From Chitinophagales bacterium (GTDB lineage: Bacteria; Bacteroidota; Bacteroidia; Chitinophagales; Chitinophagaceae): 64,000 nt of DNA. The notes below the pieces were generated by a model. That model was not told the origin of the DNA. It did not search any database and saw nothing but the letters and a program-made list of their open reading frames with translations. A program made the position numbers and the translations under genes. Positions 54,732-62,887 of this stretch are shown here, in pieces; within the stretch, counting starts at the first letter, position 1, and each line of letters starts with the position of its first letter. The DNA lies in contig JAATFP010000061.1 of assembly GCA_015655125.1 (NCBI GenBank), forward strand, positions 1 through 64,000, written 5' to 3'.

Positions 54732-55250
54732 ATGGACGTTACACAATCATATAAAAATATTGCGGCCGAAACTGCAGCCATCTGGCACTTGCTGGAAGGC
54801 GTTGCTGATCCTGAAGTACCCGTACTTTCAATACTCGATCTCGGCATTGTACGCGATGTGAAACTTTCAGAAGATTTCGTGGAAATAGTAATTACGCCCA
54901 CTTATACCGGCTGTCCGGCGATGGATGCCATCAGTTTGGACATCAGGTTAATGCTTATCAGCCACGGTTATAAAAATGTAAAAGTTAGTTCCGTTTTATC
55001 ACCAGCCTGGACAACCGATTGGATGAGCGAAGCCGGAAAGGAAAAATTAAAGGCGTATGGTATTGCCCCACCTAACCCGTATCAGCAGGTTTGCAGCAAT
55101 GACTTGTTTACGCATAATGAAGCAATTCAGTGTCCGCAGTGTAATTCTTACAATACCCATTTATTGAGCCAGTTTGGAAGCACGGCATGTAAATCCTTGT
55201 ATCGGTGTGATGATTGCAAAGAACCGTTTGATTATTTTAAGTGTCACTAG
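54732..55250 (+). CDS. paaD: phenylacetyl-CoA epoxidase-associated protein PaaD
   Basis: 172 aa. N-terminal MIP18/DUF59 domain (about 15-110): GVADPEVPVLSILDLGIVRDV and the conserved Cys in TPTYTGCPAMD. C-terminal zinc-ribbon-like part with four or five Cys: CPQCNSYNTHLLSQFGST, then CKSLYRCDDCKEPFDYFKC. This two-part layout is specific to PaaD, thought to help mature the iron centre or Fe-S parts of the PaaABCE epoxidase. The paaABCE genes are not next to it. An AAATTTG box ends 12 bases before the start. Confidence 0.92.
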   Translation: MDVTQSYKNIAAETAAIWHLLEGVADPEVPVLSILDLGIVRDVKLSEDFVEIVITPTYTGCPAMDAISLDIRLMLISHGYKNVKVSSVLSPAWTTDWMSEAGKEKLKAYGIAPPNPYQQVCSNDLFTHNEAIQCPQCNSYNTHLLSQFGSTACKSLYRCDDCKEPFDYFKCH

Positions 55251-55252
55251 TG

Positions 55253-55301
55253 GTTGAAGGTTCCATGTTCCAAGTTCCACGTTCCATGTTCCACGTTGAA
55301 G
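55253..55301. repeat. 7-bp tandem repeat, seven units
   Basis: Immediately after the paaD stop. Seven contiguous heptamers of the form GTTCCAN, bounded by GTTGAAG on both ends. Same unit type as the array at 9858-9985. Confidence 0.9.
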
Positions 55302-55349
55302 CGTTCTAAATTCTAACAACTAATGTTATAGGTTGCCGTATTCTGTTAA

Positions 55350-55405
55350 CTTTGAACCTTAAACTTTGAACGTTAAACTTTGAACGTTAAACCTTAAACC
55401 TTGAA
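55350..55405. repeat. 7-bp tandem repeat, eight units, opposite sense
   Basis: Eight contiguous heptamers alternating CTTTGAA, CCTTAAA and CGTTAAA, ending CCTTGAA, 9 bases before the paaG ATG. Read on the other strand they are TTCAAAG-type units, so they run opposite to the array at 55253-55301. Confidence 0.88.
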
Positions 55406-55414
55406 CCTTTCGCC

Positions 55415-56191
55415 ATGAGTTCCATTTTATTTGAAATAAAAAACAGCATTGCCATCATTACGTTGAATCGCCCGGAGAAGTTCAATTCCTTCAATCGTGA
55501 AATGGCGCTGCTGCTGCAGCAAAAACTGGATGATTGTGCTGCCGATGATTCGATCCGGGCAGTTTATCTTACCGGTAATGGAAAAGCATTTTCTGCCGGC
55601 CAGGATCTTGCGGAACTTACCGGAGAAAATGCCATCGGCATAGATAAGATATTATCCGAGCATTACAACCCGATCGTTTCGCGCATCCGCAACCTGGCAA
55701 AACCTGTAGTAGCTGCGGTCAACGGGGTGGCTGCCGGTGCGGGCGCCAACATCGCGCTGTGCTGCGACGTAGTAGTGGCCACATTTTCCGCATCATTCAT
55801 CCAGGCATTCAGTAAGATCGGATTGATACCGGACAGCGGCGGAACTTATTTTTTGCCCCGCCTCGCCGGCTTTCAAAAAGCAAGTGCATGGATGATGCTT
55901 GGCGACAAGGTCAGTGCAGAAGAAGCAGAAAGAACAGGCATGTTGTATAAAGTTTTTGACGACGAGAATTTTGTAACGGATTCTTTCGCTATCGCCACAA
56001 CATTGGCTGCAATGCCTACACAAGGACTTGCATTTACAAAGGAAGCATTAAATCATTCGATGAATGTTTCATTTGAAACGCAATTGCAGAAAGAAGATGA
56101 ATTGCAACGGAAAGCCGCTGCTACAGCGGATTATGCGGAAGGTGTGAATTCTTTTTTGGAAAAAAGAAAGCCGGTTTTTACTGGAAAATAA
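55415..56191 (+). CDS. paaG: enoyl-CoA hydratase/isomerase, PaaG-like
   Basis: 258 aa crotonase-fold protein. ITLNRPEKFNSFNREM near the start, oxyanion-hole residues in KAFSAGQDLAEL (Ala-Gly) and VNGVAAGAGANIALCCDVVVAT near 105. In the phenylacetate pathway PaaG isomerises the ring-1,2-epoxide of phenylacetyl-CoA to the oxepin. The crotonase family is broad, but position between paaD and paaI and the overall wording of the sequence favour PaaG over a generic hydratase. The catalytic acidic residue is likely in IPDSGGTYFLPRLAG. Confidence 0.85.
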   Translation: MSSILFEIKNSIAIITLNRPEKFNSFNREMALLLQQKLDDCAADDSIRAVYLTGNGKAFSAGQDLAELTGENAIGIDKILSEHYNPIVSRIRNLAKPVVAAVNGVAAGAGANIALCCDVVVATFSASFIQAFSKIGLIPDSGGTYFLPRLAGFQKASAWMMLGDKVSAEEAERTGMLYKVFDDENFVTDSFAIATTLAAMPTQGLAFTKEALNHSMNVSFETQLQKEDELQRKAAATADYAEGVNSFLEKRKPVFTGK

Positions 56192-56312
56192 TCTGCCGCA
56201 GATGCGCGGGGGGAATAAATAATTTTATAATGAATAATGGTTTAAATTCAATATAGTCTGCTGAATGGCCGGCGCTTTTGGCCGCAACAAATTATCCATT
56301 AAAAAAGTAAGT

Positions 56313-56741
56313 ATGACAGAAATAAAAGACCCTTCAGCCGTTGTAGATCACATGATGCAGCACGACCTCTTCTCCCAATGGCTCGGCATTTCTGTGATCG
56401 AAGTGAAGGAGGGCTACAGCAAAGTAAAGATGACCCTGCGTGCGGAAATGATTAACGGCTTTGGTATCGTTCATGGTGGTGTCGCATTTTCCATGGCCGA
56501 CAGTTGCTTTGCATTTGCATGCAATAGCCGTAACAATTTATCAGTGGCGCTCGACACGTCCATCAACTTTTTAAAGCCGGTGCATGTCGGCGATGAACTG
56601 GTTGCAGAGTCAAAGGAATTGCACAATGGAAAGACGACAGGATTGTATCATATTACGATCACCAATCAGAAAGATCATGTGGTTGCCGTTTTTAAAGGGA
56701 CTTGTTTTAGAACGAATAAAGATCTTCTGAAATCAAATTAA
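56313..56741 (+). CDS. paaI: hotdog-fold thioesterase PaaI
   Basis: 142 aa from the ATG at 56313 (MTEIKDPSAVVDHMM); the frame is open 16 codons upstream but lacks similarity. Hotdog fold with MINGFGIVHGGVAFSMADSCFAFACNS near residue 43, including the His-Gly-Gly and the Asp/Ser that form the active site of PaaI. It hydrolyses hydroxyphenylacetyl-CoA and related dead-end CoA esters, freeing CoA. Third gene of the paa cluster. Confidence 0.9.
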   Translation: MTEIKDPSAVVDHMMQHDLFSQWLGISVIEVKEGYSKVKMTLRAEMINGFGIVHGGVAFSMADSCFAFACNSRNNLSVALDTSINFLKPVHVGDELVAESKELHNGKTTGLYHITITNQKDHVVAVFKGTCFRTNKDLLKSN

Positions 56742-56762
56742 AATCTGCGATAAAATCCCGCC

Positions 56763-57368
56763 ATGATCTACAAATTCAACGGTCATATTCCCATCATTCA
56801 TGAATCTGCCTTCATTCATCCTATGGCCACCGTTACCGGGAATGTCATCATCGGTAAAAATGTATATATCGGTCCGGGTGCAGCCATCCGTGGCGATTGG
56901 GGGCGCATCATTATCGAAGATGGATGTAATGTGCAGGAAAATTGTACCATACACATGTTTCCGGGTGTGACGGTTTTGTTGAAGGAATACGCCCATATCG
57001 GTCACGGCGCGATCATTCACGGTGCCAGCATCGGTAAAAATTGTTTGATCGGAATGAATGCTGTCATCATGGATAATGTTCAACTCGGCGATGAATGCGT
57101 AGTGGGCGCACTCACCTTCATCAAGGCCAATTCCGTCGTTCCGGCCAGAAGTTTGATCGTTGGTAATCCCGCAAAAATTATAAAGGAAGTTGGCGATGAA
57201 ATGATCGCATGGAAAACCGAGGGAACAAAGTTATACCAACAATTGCCCGCCGATATGCGAGAAGGCTGGGAGCTGTGCGAACCTCTCCGCGAAGCGCCGC
57301 AAAGTTATTCTGCAACAGAAGAAGAAAGAAGATATAAAACGTGGAAGCAATATGGTCCCGATCAATGA
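56763..57368 (+). CDS. paaY: gamma-carbonic-anhydrase-like protein PaaY
   Basis: 201 aa left-handed beta-helix (hexapeptide repeats, about residues 12-150: VTGNVIIGKNVYIGPGAAIRGD). Metal-binding His in ENCTIHMFPG and YAHIGHGAIIHGASIGKN, as in gamma carbonic anhydrases. The C-terminal helix with LREAPQSYSATEEERRYKTW is characteristic of PaaY, a thioesterase acting on a dead-end CoA ester of phenylacetate breakdown. Its end overlaps the next minus-strand gene by 7 bases. Confidence 0.88.
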   Translation: MIYKFNGHIPIIHESAFIHPMATVTGNVIIGKNVYIGPGAAIRGDWGRIIIEDGCNVQENCTIHMFPGVTVLLKEYAHIGHGAIIHGASIGKNCLIGMNAVIMDNVQLGDECVVGALTFIKANSVVPARSLIVGNPAKIIKEVGDEMIAWKTEGTKLYQQLPADMREGWELCEPLREAPQSYSATEEERRYKTWKQYGPDQ

Positions 57369-57682
57369 ATGGTTTTTACCTCAAAGAAATCGCCGTTCTC
57401 ATCTTCCAGCGGCATGGTTAATTTTATATTTCCACTGAATGTTACAGGCAAATCCTGTTCTTTATATTCTTCAGGGAGGTTGACCACGTTGAGTTTGAGA
57501 TGTTTTTCCGGACACTCGATCATGTATACGTCCTGGTTTCCGACCTGGTGAACGATTCCTTTTGCATAAGCGATCGTTTGAACAGTTTCTCTTTTTATAA
57601 TAGTGGTGCCTGTTGTTTTTTCTTCGTTTATATTAAAGAAAAAACCAACGGCGATGATGAGGATGGAGGCTATTACTTTCAT
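57362..57682 (-). CDS. small exported protein, unknown
   Basis: 106 aa. A hydrophobic N-terminus (MKVIASILIIAVGFFFNI) suggests a signal peptide or a membrane anchor. The rest is beta-rich with YMIECPEKHLKLNVVNLP and VTFSGNIKLTMPLEDENG. I do not recognise the family. It converges on paaY and overlaps it by 7 bases; the next minus-strand gene upstream is another exported protein. Confidence 0.55.
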   Translation of the reverse strand: MKVIASILIIAVGFFFNINEEKTTGTTIIKRETVQTIAYAKGIVHQVGNQDVYMIECPEKHLKLNVVNLPEEYKEQDLPVTFSGNIKLTMPLEDENGDFFEVKTIH

Positions 57683-57745
57683 ACAATAAAATTCACGGTT
57701 TAATATTACCTTTTTGTAACCGCGATATTAACTTAGCGTTAAGCG

Positions 57746-58210
57746 TTACTTTCTTTTATCGGCCCACACCAGCTTTTCATTGATGGCTTCTTTTTGGAAA
57801 TTGGGGAATTTGCCGTCGCCGCGACCGGTAAAGCCACCGTCAGGGTGGCCGAGCAATTCGCATCTGTCGTTGTACAAATTGCTGTATTGATCGCAACAAA
57901 CGGACGTCAAATAATATACGATTTGTCCTTTATAGGTGTAGCTGAATATTTTTCTTGGGGGATTTTGTACAGGGTCATTTGAAATGTCGCTGATCATTTT
58001 TTGAATACAATCAGGAATTGCGGCGGTGATCGGGCGTTCCGTCGCTGGTGCGATCACGATCGTAGGATCGTCCGGAATGCGGATACTGTCGGCTACGGGC
58101 GGAAGGCGCGATGGAATGGTATCGGTTTCCGCAACCGGTGCGTGGACGGTTTTTTTGGGTACACAGCTGGTGGCGGTGACCAATATTGCAATGATGAGGA
58201 GTTTGTTCAT
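57746..58210 (-). CDS. lipoprotein, possibly DUF6970
   Basis: 154 aa. Lipobox VTATSCVPKK with Cys16. A Pro/Ile-rich spacer to about residue 65 is followed by a compact domain: IPDCIQKMISDISNDP, YYLTSVCCDQYSNLYNDRCELLGHPDGGFTGRGDGK. The Cys-Cys-Asp-Gln and HPDGGFTGRGDG parts recall the DUF6970 family of Bacteroidota, from memory. Function unknown; Cys may form disulfides. Confidence 0.65.
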   Translation of the reverse strand: MNKLLIIAILVTATSCVPKKTVHAPVAETDTIPSRLPPVADSIRIPDDPTIVIAPATERPITAAIPDCIQKMISDISNDPVQNPPRKIFSYTYKGQIVYYLTSVCCDQYSNLYNDRCELLGHPDGGFTGRGDGKFPNFQKEAINEKLVWADKRK

Positions 58211-58226
58211 GTTTGTGTGAGTTTAG

Positions 58227-58274
58227 GTTGACATCCTGGTAGGTTGACATCCCGATGGGTTGACATCCCGGTAG
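58227..58274. repeat. 16-bp tandem repeat, three copies
   Basis: Three contiguous 16-mers (GTTGACATCCTGGTAG, GTTGACATCCCGATGG, GTTGACATCCCGGTAG) then a degenerate fourth (GTTGGCTTC), between the lipoprotein and obgE. Confidence 0.9.
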
Positions 58275-58358
58275 GTTGGCTTCTCACCAAAATCCAGCCA
58301 TTTTAAATTTATAAAGCAACAAAACTGTTGTTGAGCAAAAAAACAGACCTTTGCCGCA

Positions 58359-59360
58359 ATGGAGAAATCAAATTTTGTCGATCAGATCAAGATATTTTGC
58401 CGGACGGGCCACGGCGGTGCCGGGAGTAAACATTTTTTACGGAACAAGCTTACGGCATTCGGCGGCCCGGATGGCGGCGATGGCGGCCGCGGTGCGCATA
58501 TCATTTTACGTGGGAATGCCCAATTGTGGACGCTGTTGCATTTGCGGTATTATAAAAATGTATTGGCAGAAGACGGGGAAAACGGCGGCGGAAATCATTC
58601 TTCCGGTAAAAACGGGAAAGATATTATCATAGAAGTGCCGCTCGGTACCATCGCGCGCGATGAAGAAACCGGTGCTAAAGAAGCTGAAATATTGCACGAC
58701 GGCGAAGAGATAGTGTGGCTCAAAGGCGGCCGCGGTGGTTTGGGAAACAGCCATTTTAAAACTGCCACCAACCAGGCGCCGGAATATGCCCAGCCAGGCG
58801 AAGAAGGCGTGGAAGGCATCAAAGTATTGGAGTTGAAAGTATTGGCAGATGTGGGGTTGGTAGGCTTTCCAAATGCCGGCAAATCAACCTTGCTCAGCAG
58901 CATCACCGCAGCAAAGCCCAAGATCGCAGATTACGCATTTACCACATTGGTACCGCAATTGGGCATGGTGGATTATCGTGATGGAAAAAGTTTTTGCATA
59001 GCCGACCTGCCGGGAATTATCGAAGGCGCAGCCGAAGGCAAGGGACTCGGACATCGTTTCCTAAGACATATTGAACGAAACTCGATTCTTTTATTTTTGA
59101 TTCCGGCCGATAGCAAAGATCATGCGGCGGAATTTGAAGTATTGAAAAGTGAACTGGAGCAATACAATCCGGATATGTTGCAAAAGGATTTTGTGATCGC
59201 TATCAGCAAGTCAGACATGCTGGATGATGAACTGAAAGAAGCCATCAGGGCTGAATTGCCAAAAAATATTCCGAATATTTTTATTTCATCGGTAACCGGG
59301 AAAGAGTTGCCGCAATTGAAAGATCTGTTGTGGAATACCTTGAATACCGAAATCGCCTGA
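58359..59360 (+). CDS. obgE: GTPase Obg
   Basis: 333 aa. Ribosome-associated GTPase needed for 50S maturation and growth control. N-terminal Gly-rich Obg fold (residues 1-158: [37 protein letters not shown]), then the G domain with G1 [11 protein letters not shown] near 167, G2 YAFTTLVP, G3 [22 protein letters not shown], and G4-like SKSD near 285. It is short because the C-terminal OCT domain is missing, as in many Bacteroidota. ACCTTTGC ends 4 bases before the ATG, suggesting a very short leader. Confidence 0.96.
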   Translation: MEKSNFVDQIKIFCRTGHGGAGSKHFLRNKLTAFGGPDGGDGGRGAHIILRGNAQLWTLLHLRYYKNVLAEDGENGGGNHSSGKNGKDIIIEVPLGTIARDEETGAKEAEILHDGEEIVWLKGGRGGLGNSHFKTATNQAPEYAQPGEEGVEGIKVLELKVLADVGLVGFPNAGKSTLLSSITAAKPKIADYAFTTLVPQLGMVDYRDGKSFCIADLPGIIEGAAEGKGLGHRFLRHIERNSILLFLIPADSKDHAAEFEVLKSELEQYNPDMLQKDFVIAISKSDMLDDELKEAIRAELPKNIPNIFISSVTGKELPQLKDLLWNTLNTEIA

Positions 59361-59506
59361 AGAGGAAAATAATGAATTGCCTGGTACATTCATTGTTTTT
59401 AAAGCTTAAAAACATGAATAATGTGAGTGTTCCTGCAAGTAAACCATTGCCCGGCATCTCGCAATGATGATAATAATTTCTATGAATCGTTTTTCAAATT
59501 ACATCG

Positions 59507-60430
59507 GTGTTCAATCTCTTTGTCATCCTTCAATATATCGGCTCTTACTATGTTTCAGCCTTTAGGGCCTTGTATTTTATTTTGATATTGCTGCTTTTGT
59601 CAGGAATAATCTGGTTCAATTATTTTCATTTCCCGATCAGAAATTTTGCGGCAGATAATTGGTTGAGCCATTTTACCGCCAGTTATTTATTGTACCTCGT
59701 TCCGTTTGCAACCGCATTTGCATTACAGTATTTTTTTTACCCGGGTACAAATTATCTTAAAAATAAAAGGATGCACCTGTTGGTGATCGCTGCGCCGGCA
59801 ATATTTGCATTGCGGGTTAATTTTAATCTTCACCACGCGGCCATCGAAAAATATTTTAACGGCGATGCGACGATTTTCTGGATATGTTGTTCCGATTGGA
59901 TCGTACGCGCATTGTTCATCTTCGTAGTTATATATTTCATTAATTTATTTTACAAGCACAGGTATAATTATTCACCGGCTGGTATAAAAAATTTTAAACC
60001 TTATTTTTTGCTCGTCTGCTGCATGGTACCGGCAATCGCATTTGCAGCTTTTCAGCCATCGTTCATGCAGATGTATCCGCGTGTACAGATTGTGACAACA
60101 ATGAATATCCCGTACAAAATTATTCATTGCCTTATTTTCGAACTCAGCTATATTTTTGATTTCATCAGTATTGAAGCATTCTTTCGCGGCTTTCTTATCT
60201 TCGCATTCATGCGCATCTGCGGTAAGAATTGCATTGTTCCGGCAGCATGCTTTTATTGCTGCATTCATCTTGGAAAGCCAATGGGAGAAGCGATCAGCAG
60301 CTTCTGGGGTGGGATGTTGCTGGGTATTGTAAGCTATTACACCAAAAATATCTGGGGCGGCATCGTCCTCCATGTCGGCATCGCTGCATTGATGGAAATG
60401 GCTGGTTTTATCGCCCATTATTTTTCATAA
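59507..60430 (+). CDS. CPBP-family intramembrane protein
   Basis: 307 aa polytopic membrane protein, roughly eight helices. The C-terminal part carries CPBP (Abi) motifs: IEAFFRGFLIFAFMR near residue 225 (motif 1, EExxxR, here with only the second Glu) and CCIHLGKPMGEAISSFWGGMLLG near 250 (motif 3 His). CPBP enzymes include CAAX-prenyl proteases and unknown peptidases. The start is GTG at 59507; nothing better is visible. Whether it is active is uncertain. Confidence 0.7.
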   Translation: MFNLFVILQYIGSYYVSAFRALYFILILLLLSGIIWFNYFHFPIRNFAADNWLSHFTASYLLYLVPFATAFALQYFFYPGTNYLKNKRMHLLVIAAPAIFALRVNFNLHHAAIEKYFNGDATIFWICCSDWIVRALFIFVVIYFINLFYKHRYNYSPAGIKNFKPYFLLVCCMVPAIAFAAFQPSFMQMYPRVQIVTTMNIPYKIIHCLIFELSYIFDFISIEAFFRGFLIFAFMRICGKNCIVPAACFYCCIHLGKPMGEAISSFWGGMLLGIVSYYTKNIWGGIVLHVGIAALMEMAGFIAHYFS

Positions 60431-60543
60431 CATAAACTGCTTAGCTGTTATCCTTAGCTTGCCGGACGAGCCTTCTGCTAAATACCCATTGGCCGGTATT
60501 GTGATTTCCTTGACTAAGTATTACCTTCAAAAAAAATCAACTC

Positions 60544-61356
60544 ATGAGAAAGCTCTTTTTTTTAACAGTACTCCTCTTGTTTTCCGCTGCATCATTTGCA
60601 CAAAGAAGCAACATGGAAGAAGTGATGATATTGCAGATGCCAACTGATCCTGGCGCACGCGCATCTTCCGTTGCGTGGCACCCGACGCTCAAAAGATATT
60701 ACGCTCCAAAATCCGGCAACGCCGTATATTCAATGGGTATTTTCGACCCGGAAGGGAATCTGATTTCACCGGAAGGATTGCAAACGAACTTCGATATACG
60801 TGGTTTTTGGTACAATCCTAAACTGAAAACATTTTGTGCCAATGGTTACAACGATGATGGTTGGGTAACGTATAAACTTGATAAAGATGGCATCCCTGCT
60901 GATATTACACATGATGTAGAGTACATGGCACAGCCAGATGTACATAGCGTTGGCTCGTTTGATGCTAAAAATAATTATGTTTATTTTTTAAAAGGACAAA
61001 ATGTAATTGCTTACAATGCCAGCAAATTTGACGAAGCAAAGAAGATCCGCTTATACATTAATTCCAAAAACAAAGATGCGGCGGAACTGATGGATATTTT
61101 ATATAGTGAAGATGAAACGCCGGAAAACGTAAACTATACAACGGTGATATACACCGGCATTCCAAAAGCAGAATTCGCCTTGTTGAACGTGGAAGACAAG
61201 ACGATAGATTTTTATGATATGACGACCGGCTACATAACCAGGATCTCTAAATTACCATCTGATGCACCGGCCGAGACGATGCTCTGTTTTAGTTATGCCA
61301 ATAACATTTTTTGGTTGTTTGATCTGGGAAATAAGATGTGGCACGGATACAGATAA
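60544..61356 (+). CDS. secreted protein, possible beta-propeller
   Basis: 270 aa with signal peptide (MRKLFFLTVLLLFSAASFAQ). The mature part has repeated blade-like segments such as SVAWHPTLKRYYAPKSGNAVYSMGIFD, FDIRGFWYNPKLKTFCANGYNDDGWVTYKL, and VGSFDAKNNYVYFLKGQNVIAYN, suggesting a beta-propeller. No catalytic motif recognised. Follows the CPBP gene by 113 bases. Confidence 0.6.
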   Translation: MRKLFFLTVLLLFSAASFAQRSNMEEVMILQMPTDPGARASSVAWHPTLKRYYAPKSGNAVYSMGIFDPEGNLISPEGLQTNFDIRGFWYNPKLKTFCANGYNDDGWVTYKLDKDGIPADITHDVEYMAQPDVHSVGSFDAKNNYVYFLKGQNVIAYNASKFDEAKKIRLYINSKNKDAAELMDILYSEDETPENVNYTTVIYTGIPKAEFALLNVEDKTIDFYDMTTGYITRISKLPSDAPAETMLCFSYANNIFWLFDLGNKMWHGYR

Positions 61357-61716
61357 TTGAAGCGAAATATTTTGATCGCAGATTTTTTTCACCTTCGGTG
61401 ATTTAATTAAGGGATTACGCAGATTAGATTTTGCTGCACAAAATTTTAAGCGAAGACATGAGCGAAGATCGTCTGAATCAGGATTTGCAGGATTAAAAAA
61501 TTTACAGGATACAAAATCATTCATTAAAAACTGCACCATTCTTCGCGCTATCCCGCGAAGCGGGATCAAATCTGCGTAATCCCTTAATCAATTTTGCGAA
61601 AGCAAAAAAAAGAAATCTGCGATAAAAAATTCCAGTCACGCCAAGCCAATTAAAATTGCGTCGCTTTCTTTTTGTTTCTATTAAAGGTTTAAATTGCTTT
61701 AATAAAACGATTGCGC
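61357..61716. other. gene-free gap with nested inverted repeat
   Basis: 360 bases between the secreted protein and the fabH-type gene. I see no credible gene; it is filled by a repeat described separately (61375-61623), followed by about 90 AT-rich bases that should hold the fabH promoter. A short minus-strand frame here is a shadow of the repeat. Confidence 0.7.
61375..61623. repeat. 249-bp nested inverted-repeat element
   Basis: Outer arms ATCGCAGATTT (61375-61385) and AAATCTGCGAT (61613-61623), inner arms ATTAAGGGATTACGCAGATT (61406-61425) and its exact 20-base complement at 61569-61588. Between them are a further hairpin (ATCCCGC/GCGGGAT, 61550-61566) and AAGCGAAGACATGAGCGAAG-like direct repeats. 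No open frame encodes a transposase, so a small non-autonomous element or a structured RNA is possible. Confidence 0.8.
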
Positions 61717-62766
61717 ATGTCAAAAACAAAAATTGCCGGTATCGGCTATTACGTACCCGAGCAGGTTGTAACCAACAACGACCTCTTGCAATACATGGAT
61801 ACTTCCGATGAATGGATCCAGGAGCGCACCGGCATCAAAGAAAGGCGATATGCCCATCGTAGCGAAGAAACCACCACCACCATGGGCGTGGAAGCTGCGA
61901 AGGTGGCCATCGAAAGGGCCGGTATCACAAAAGACGATATCGACTTCATCATATTTGCCACCATCAGCCCTGATTATTATTTTCCGGGATGTGGCGTGTT
62001 ATTACAACGTGCCATGAAAATGAAAGAGATCGGCGCCCTCGATGTTCGCAACCAATGCAGCGGTTTTATATATGCGCTATCGATAGCAGATCAATTCATC
62101 AAAACAGGCATGTACAAAAATATTTTACTGGTGGCGAGTGAAAAACATTCATTCGGCCTCGACTTCAGCACACGTGGCCGCAATATTTCCGTGATCTTTG
62201 GCGACGGCGCGGGCGCGGTTGTGTTGCAGCCAACCGAAAAGGCAACCCAGGGGATTTTAAGTACACATCTTCACAGCGACGGAGAAAGCGCGGAAATGCT
62301 GGCGATGTTCAATCCCGGAACGCATGCCAATCATTGGGTTCCGGTGCCTGTTGCCGATTTTGACAATGCGCCTGTAGGCGGGATGTTCATGAGTCATGAA
62401 ATGATCGACAAGGCACAGAACTTTCCAAACATGGACGGGCCATCCGTTTTCAAAAAAGCGATCGTCAAATTTCCGGAAGTAATCATGGAAGCTTTGCAGA
62501 AAAATAATTTGAATCCTTCCGATCTGAATTTATTGATCCCGCACCAGGCAAATTTGCGCATCGCGCAATTTGTACAACAAAAATTACAGCTTCGCGACGA
62601 CCAGGTGTATAATAATATTGACAAATATGGCAATACCACAGCGGCGTCTATCCCAATAGCGTTGTGCGAGGCATGGGAGCAGGGAAAAGTAAAAGAAGGT
62701 GACCTTGTTTGCCTGGCAGCGTTTGGAAGTGGTTTTACGTGGGGAAGCGCGTTGTTGCGGTGGTAA
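61717..62766 (+). CDS. fabH: 3-oxoacyl-ACP synthase III family protein
   Basis: 349 aa from the ATG at 61717. Condenses acetyl-CoA or another acyl-CoA with malonyl-ACP to start fatty-acid synthesis. Active site: Cys114 (RNQCSGFIYALS), His in IPHQANLRIAQF near 266, and Asn in YGNTTAASIPIALCE near 297. N-terminal TSDEWIQERTGIKERR is the usual CoA-binding block. An insertion at about 190-240 (FNPGTHANHWVPVPVADFDNAP) makes it longer than E. coli FabH (317 aa). Bacteroidota often carry several such genes, so a role in a special lipid is possible. No fab genes adjoin. Confidence 0.85.
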   Translation: MSKTKIAGIGYYVPEQVVTNNDLLQYMDTSDEWIQERTGIKERRYAHRSEETTTTMGVEAAKVAIERAGITKDDIDFIIFATISPDYYFPGCGVLLQRAMKMKEIGALDVRNQCSGFIYALSIADQFIKTGMYKNILLVASEKHSFGLDFSTRGRNISVIFGDGAGAVVLQPTEKATQGILSTHLHSDGESAEMLAMFNPGTHANHWVPVPVADFDNAPVGGMFMSHEMIDKAQNFPNMDGPSVFKKAIVKFPEVIMEALQKNNLNPSDLNLLIPHQANLRIAQFVQQKLQLRDDQVYNNIDKYGNTTAASIPIALCEAWEQGKVKEGDLVCLAAFGSGFTWGSALLRW

Positions 62767-62832
62767 TATGTAGGGTCAATGGTGAAGTCATCATCGGGTA
62801 TAATTTAAAGGGTGCTTTTTTAAAAATCAGCC

Positions 62833-62840
62833 TACTTTTG
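62833..62840 (+). promoter_or_regulatory. candidate -7 box before the lipid kinase gene
   Basis: TACTTTTG matches TAnnTTTG exactly, 47 bases before the ATG at 62888. No clear -33 partner. Confidence 0.45.
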
Positions 62841-62887
62841 CCATTCCAAAAATTTCTTGATATTTTCACCATTGACCATTCACAAAA

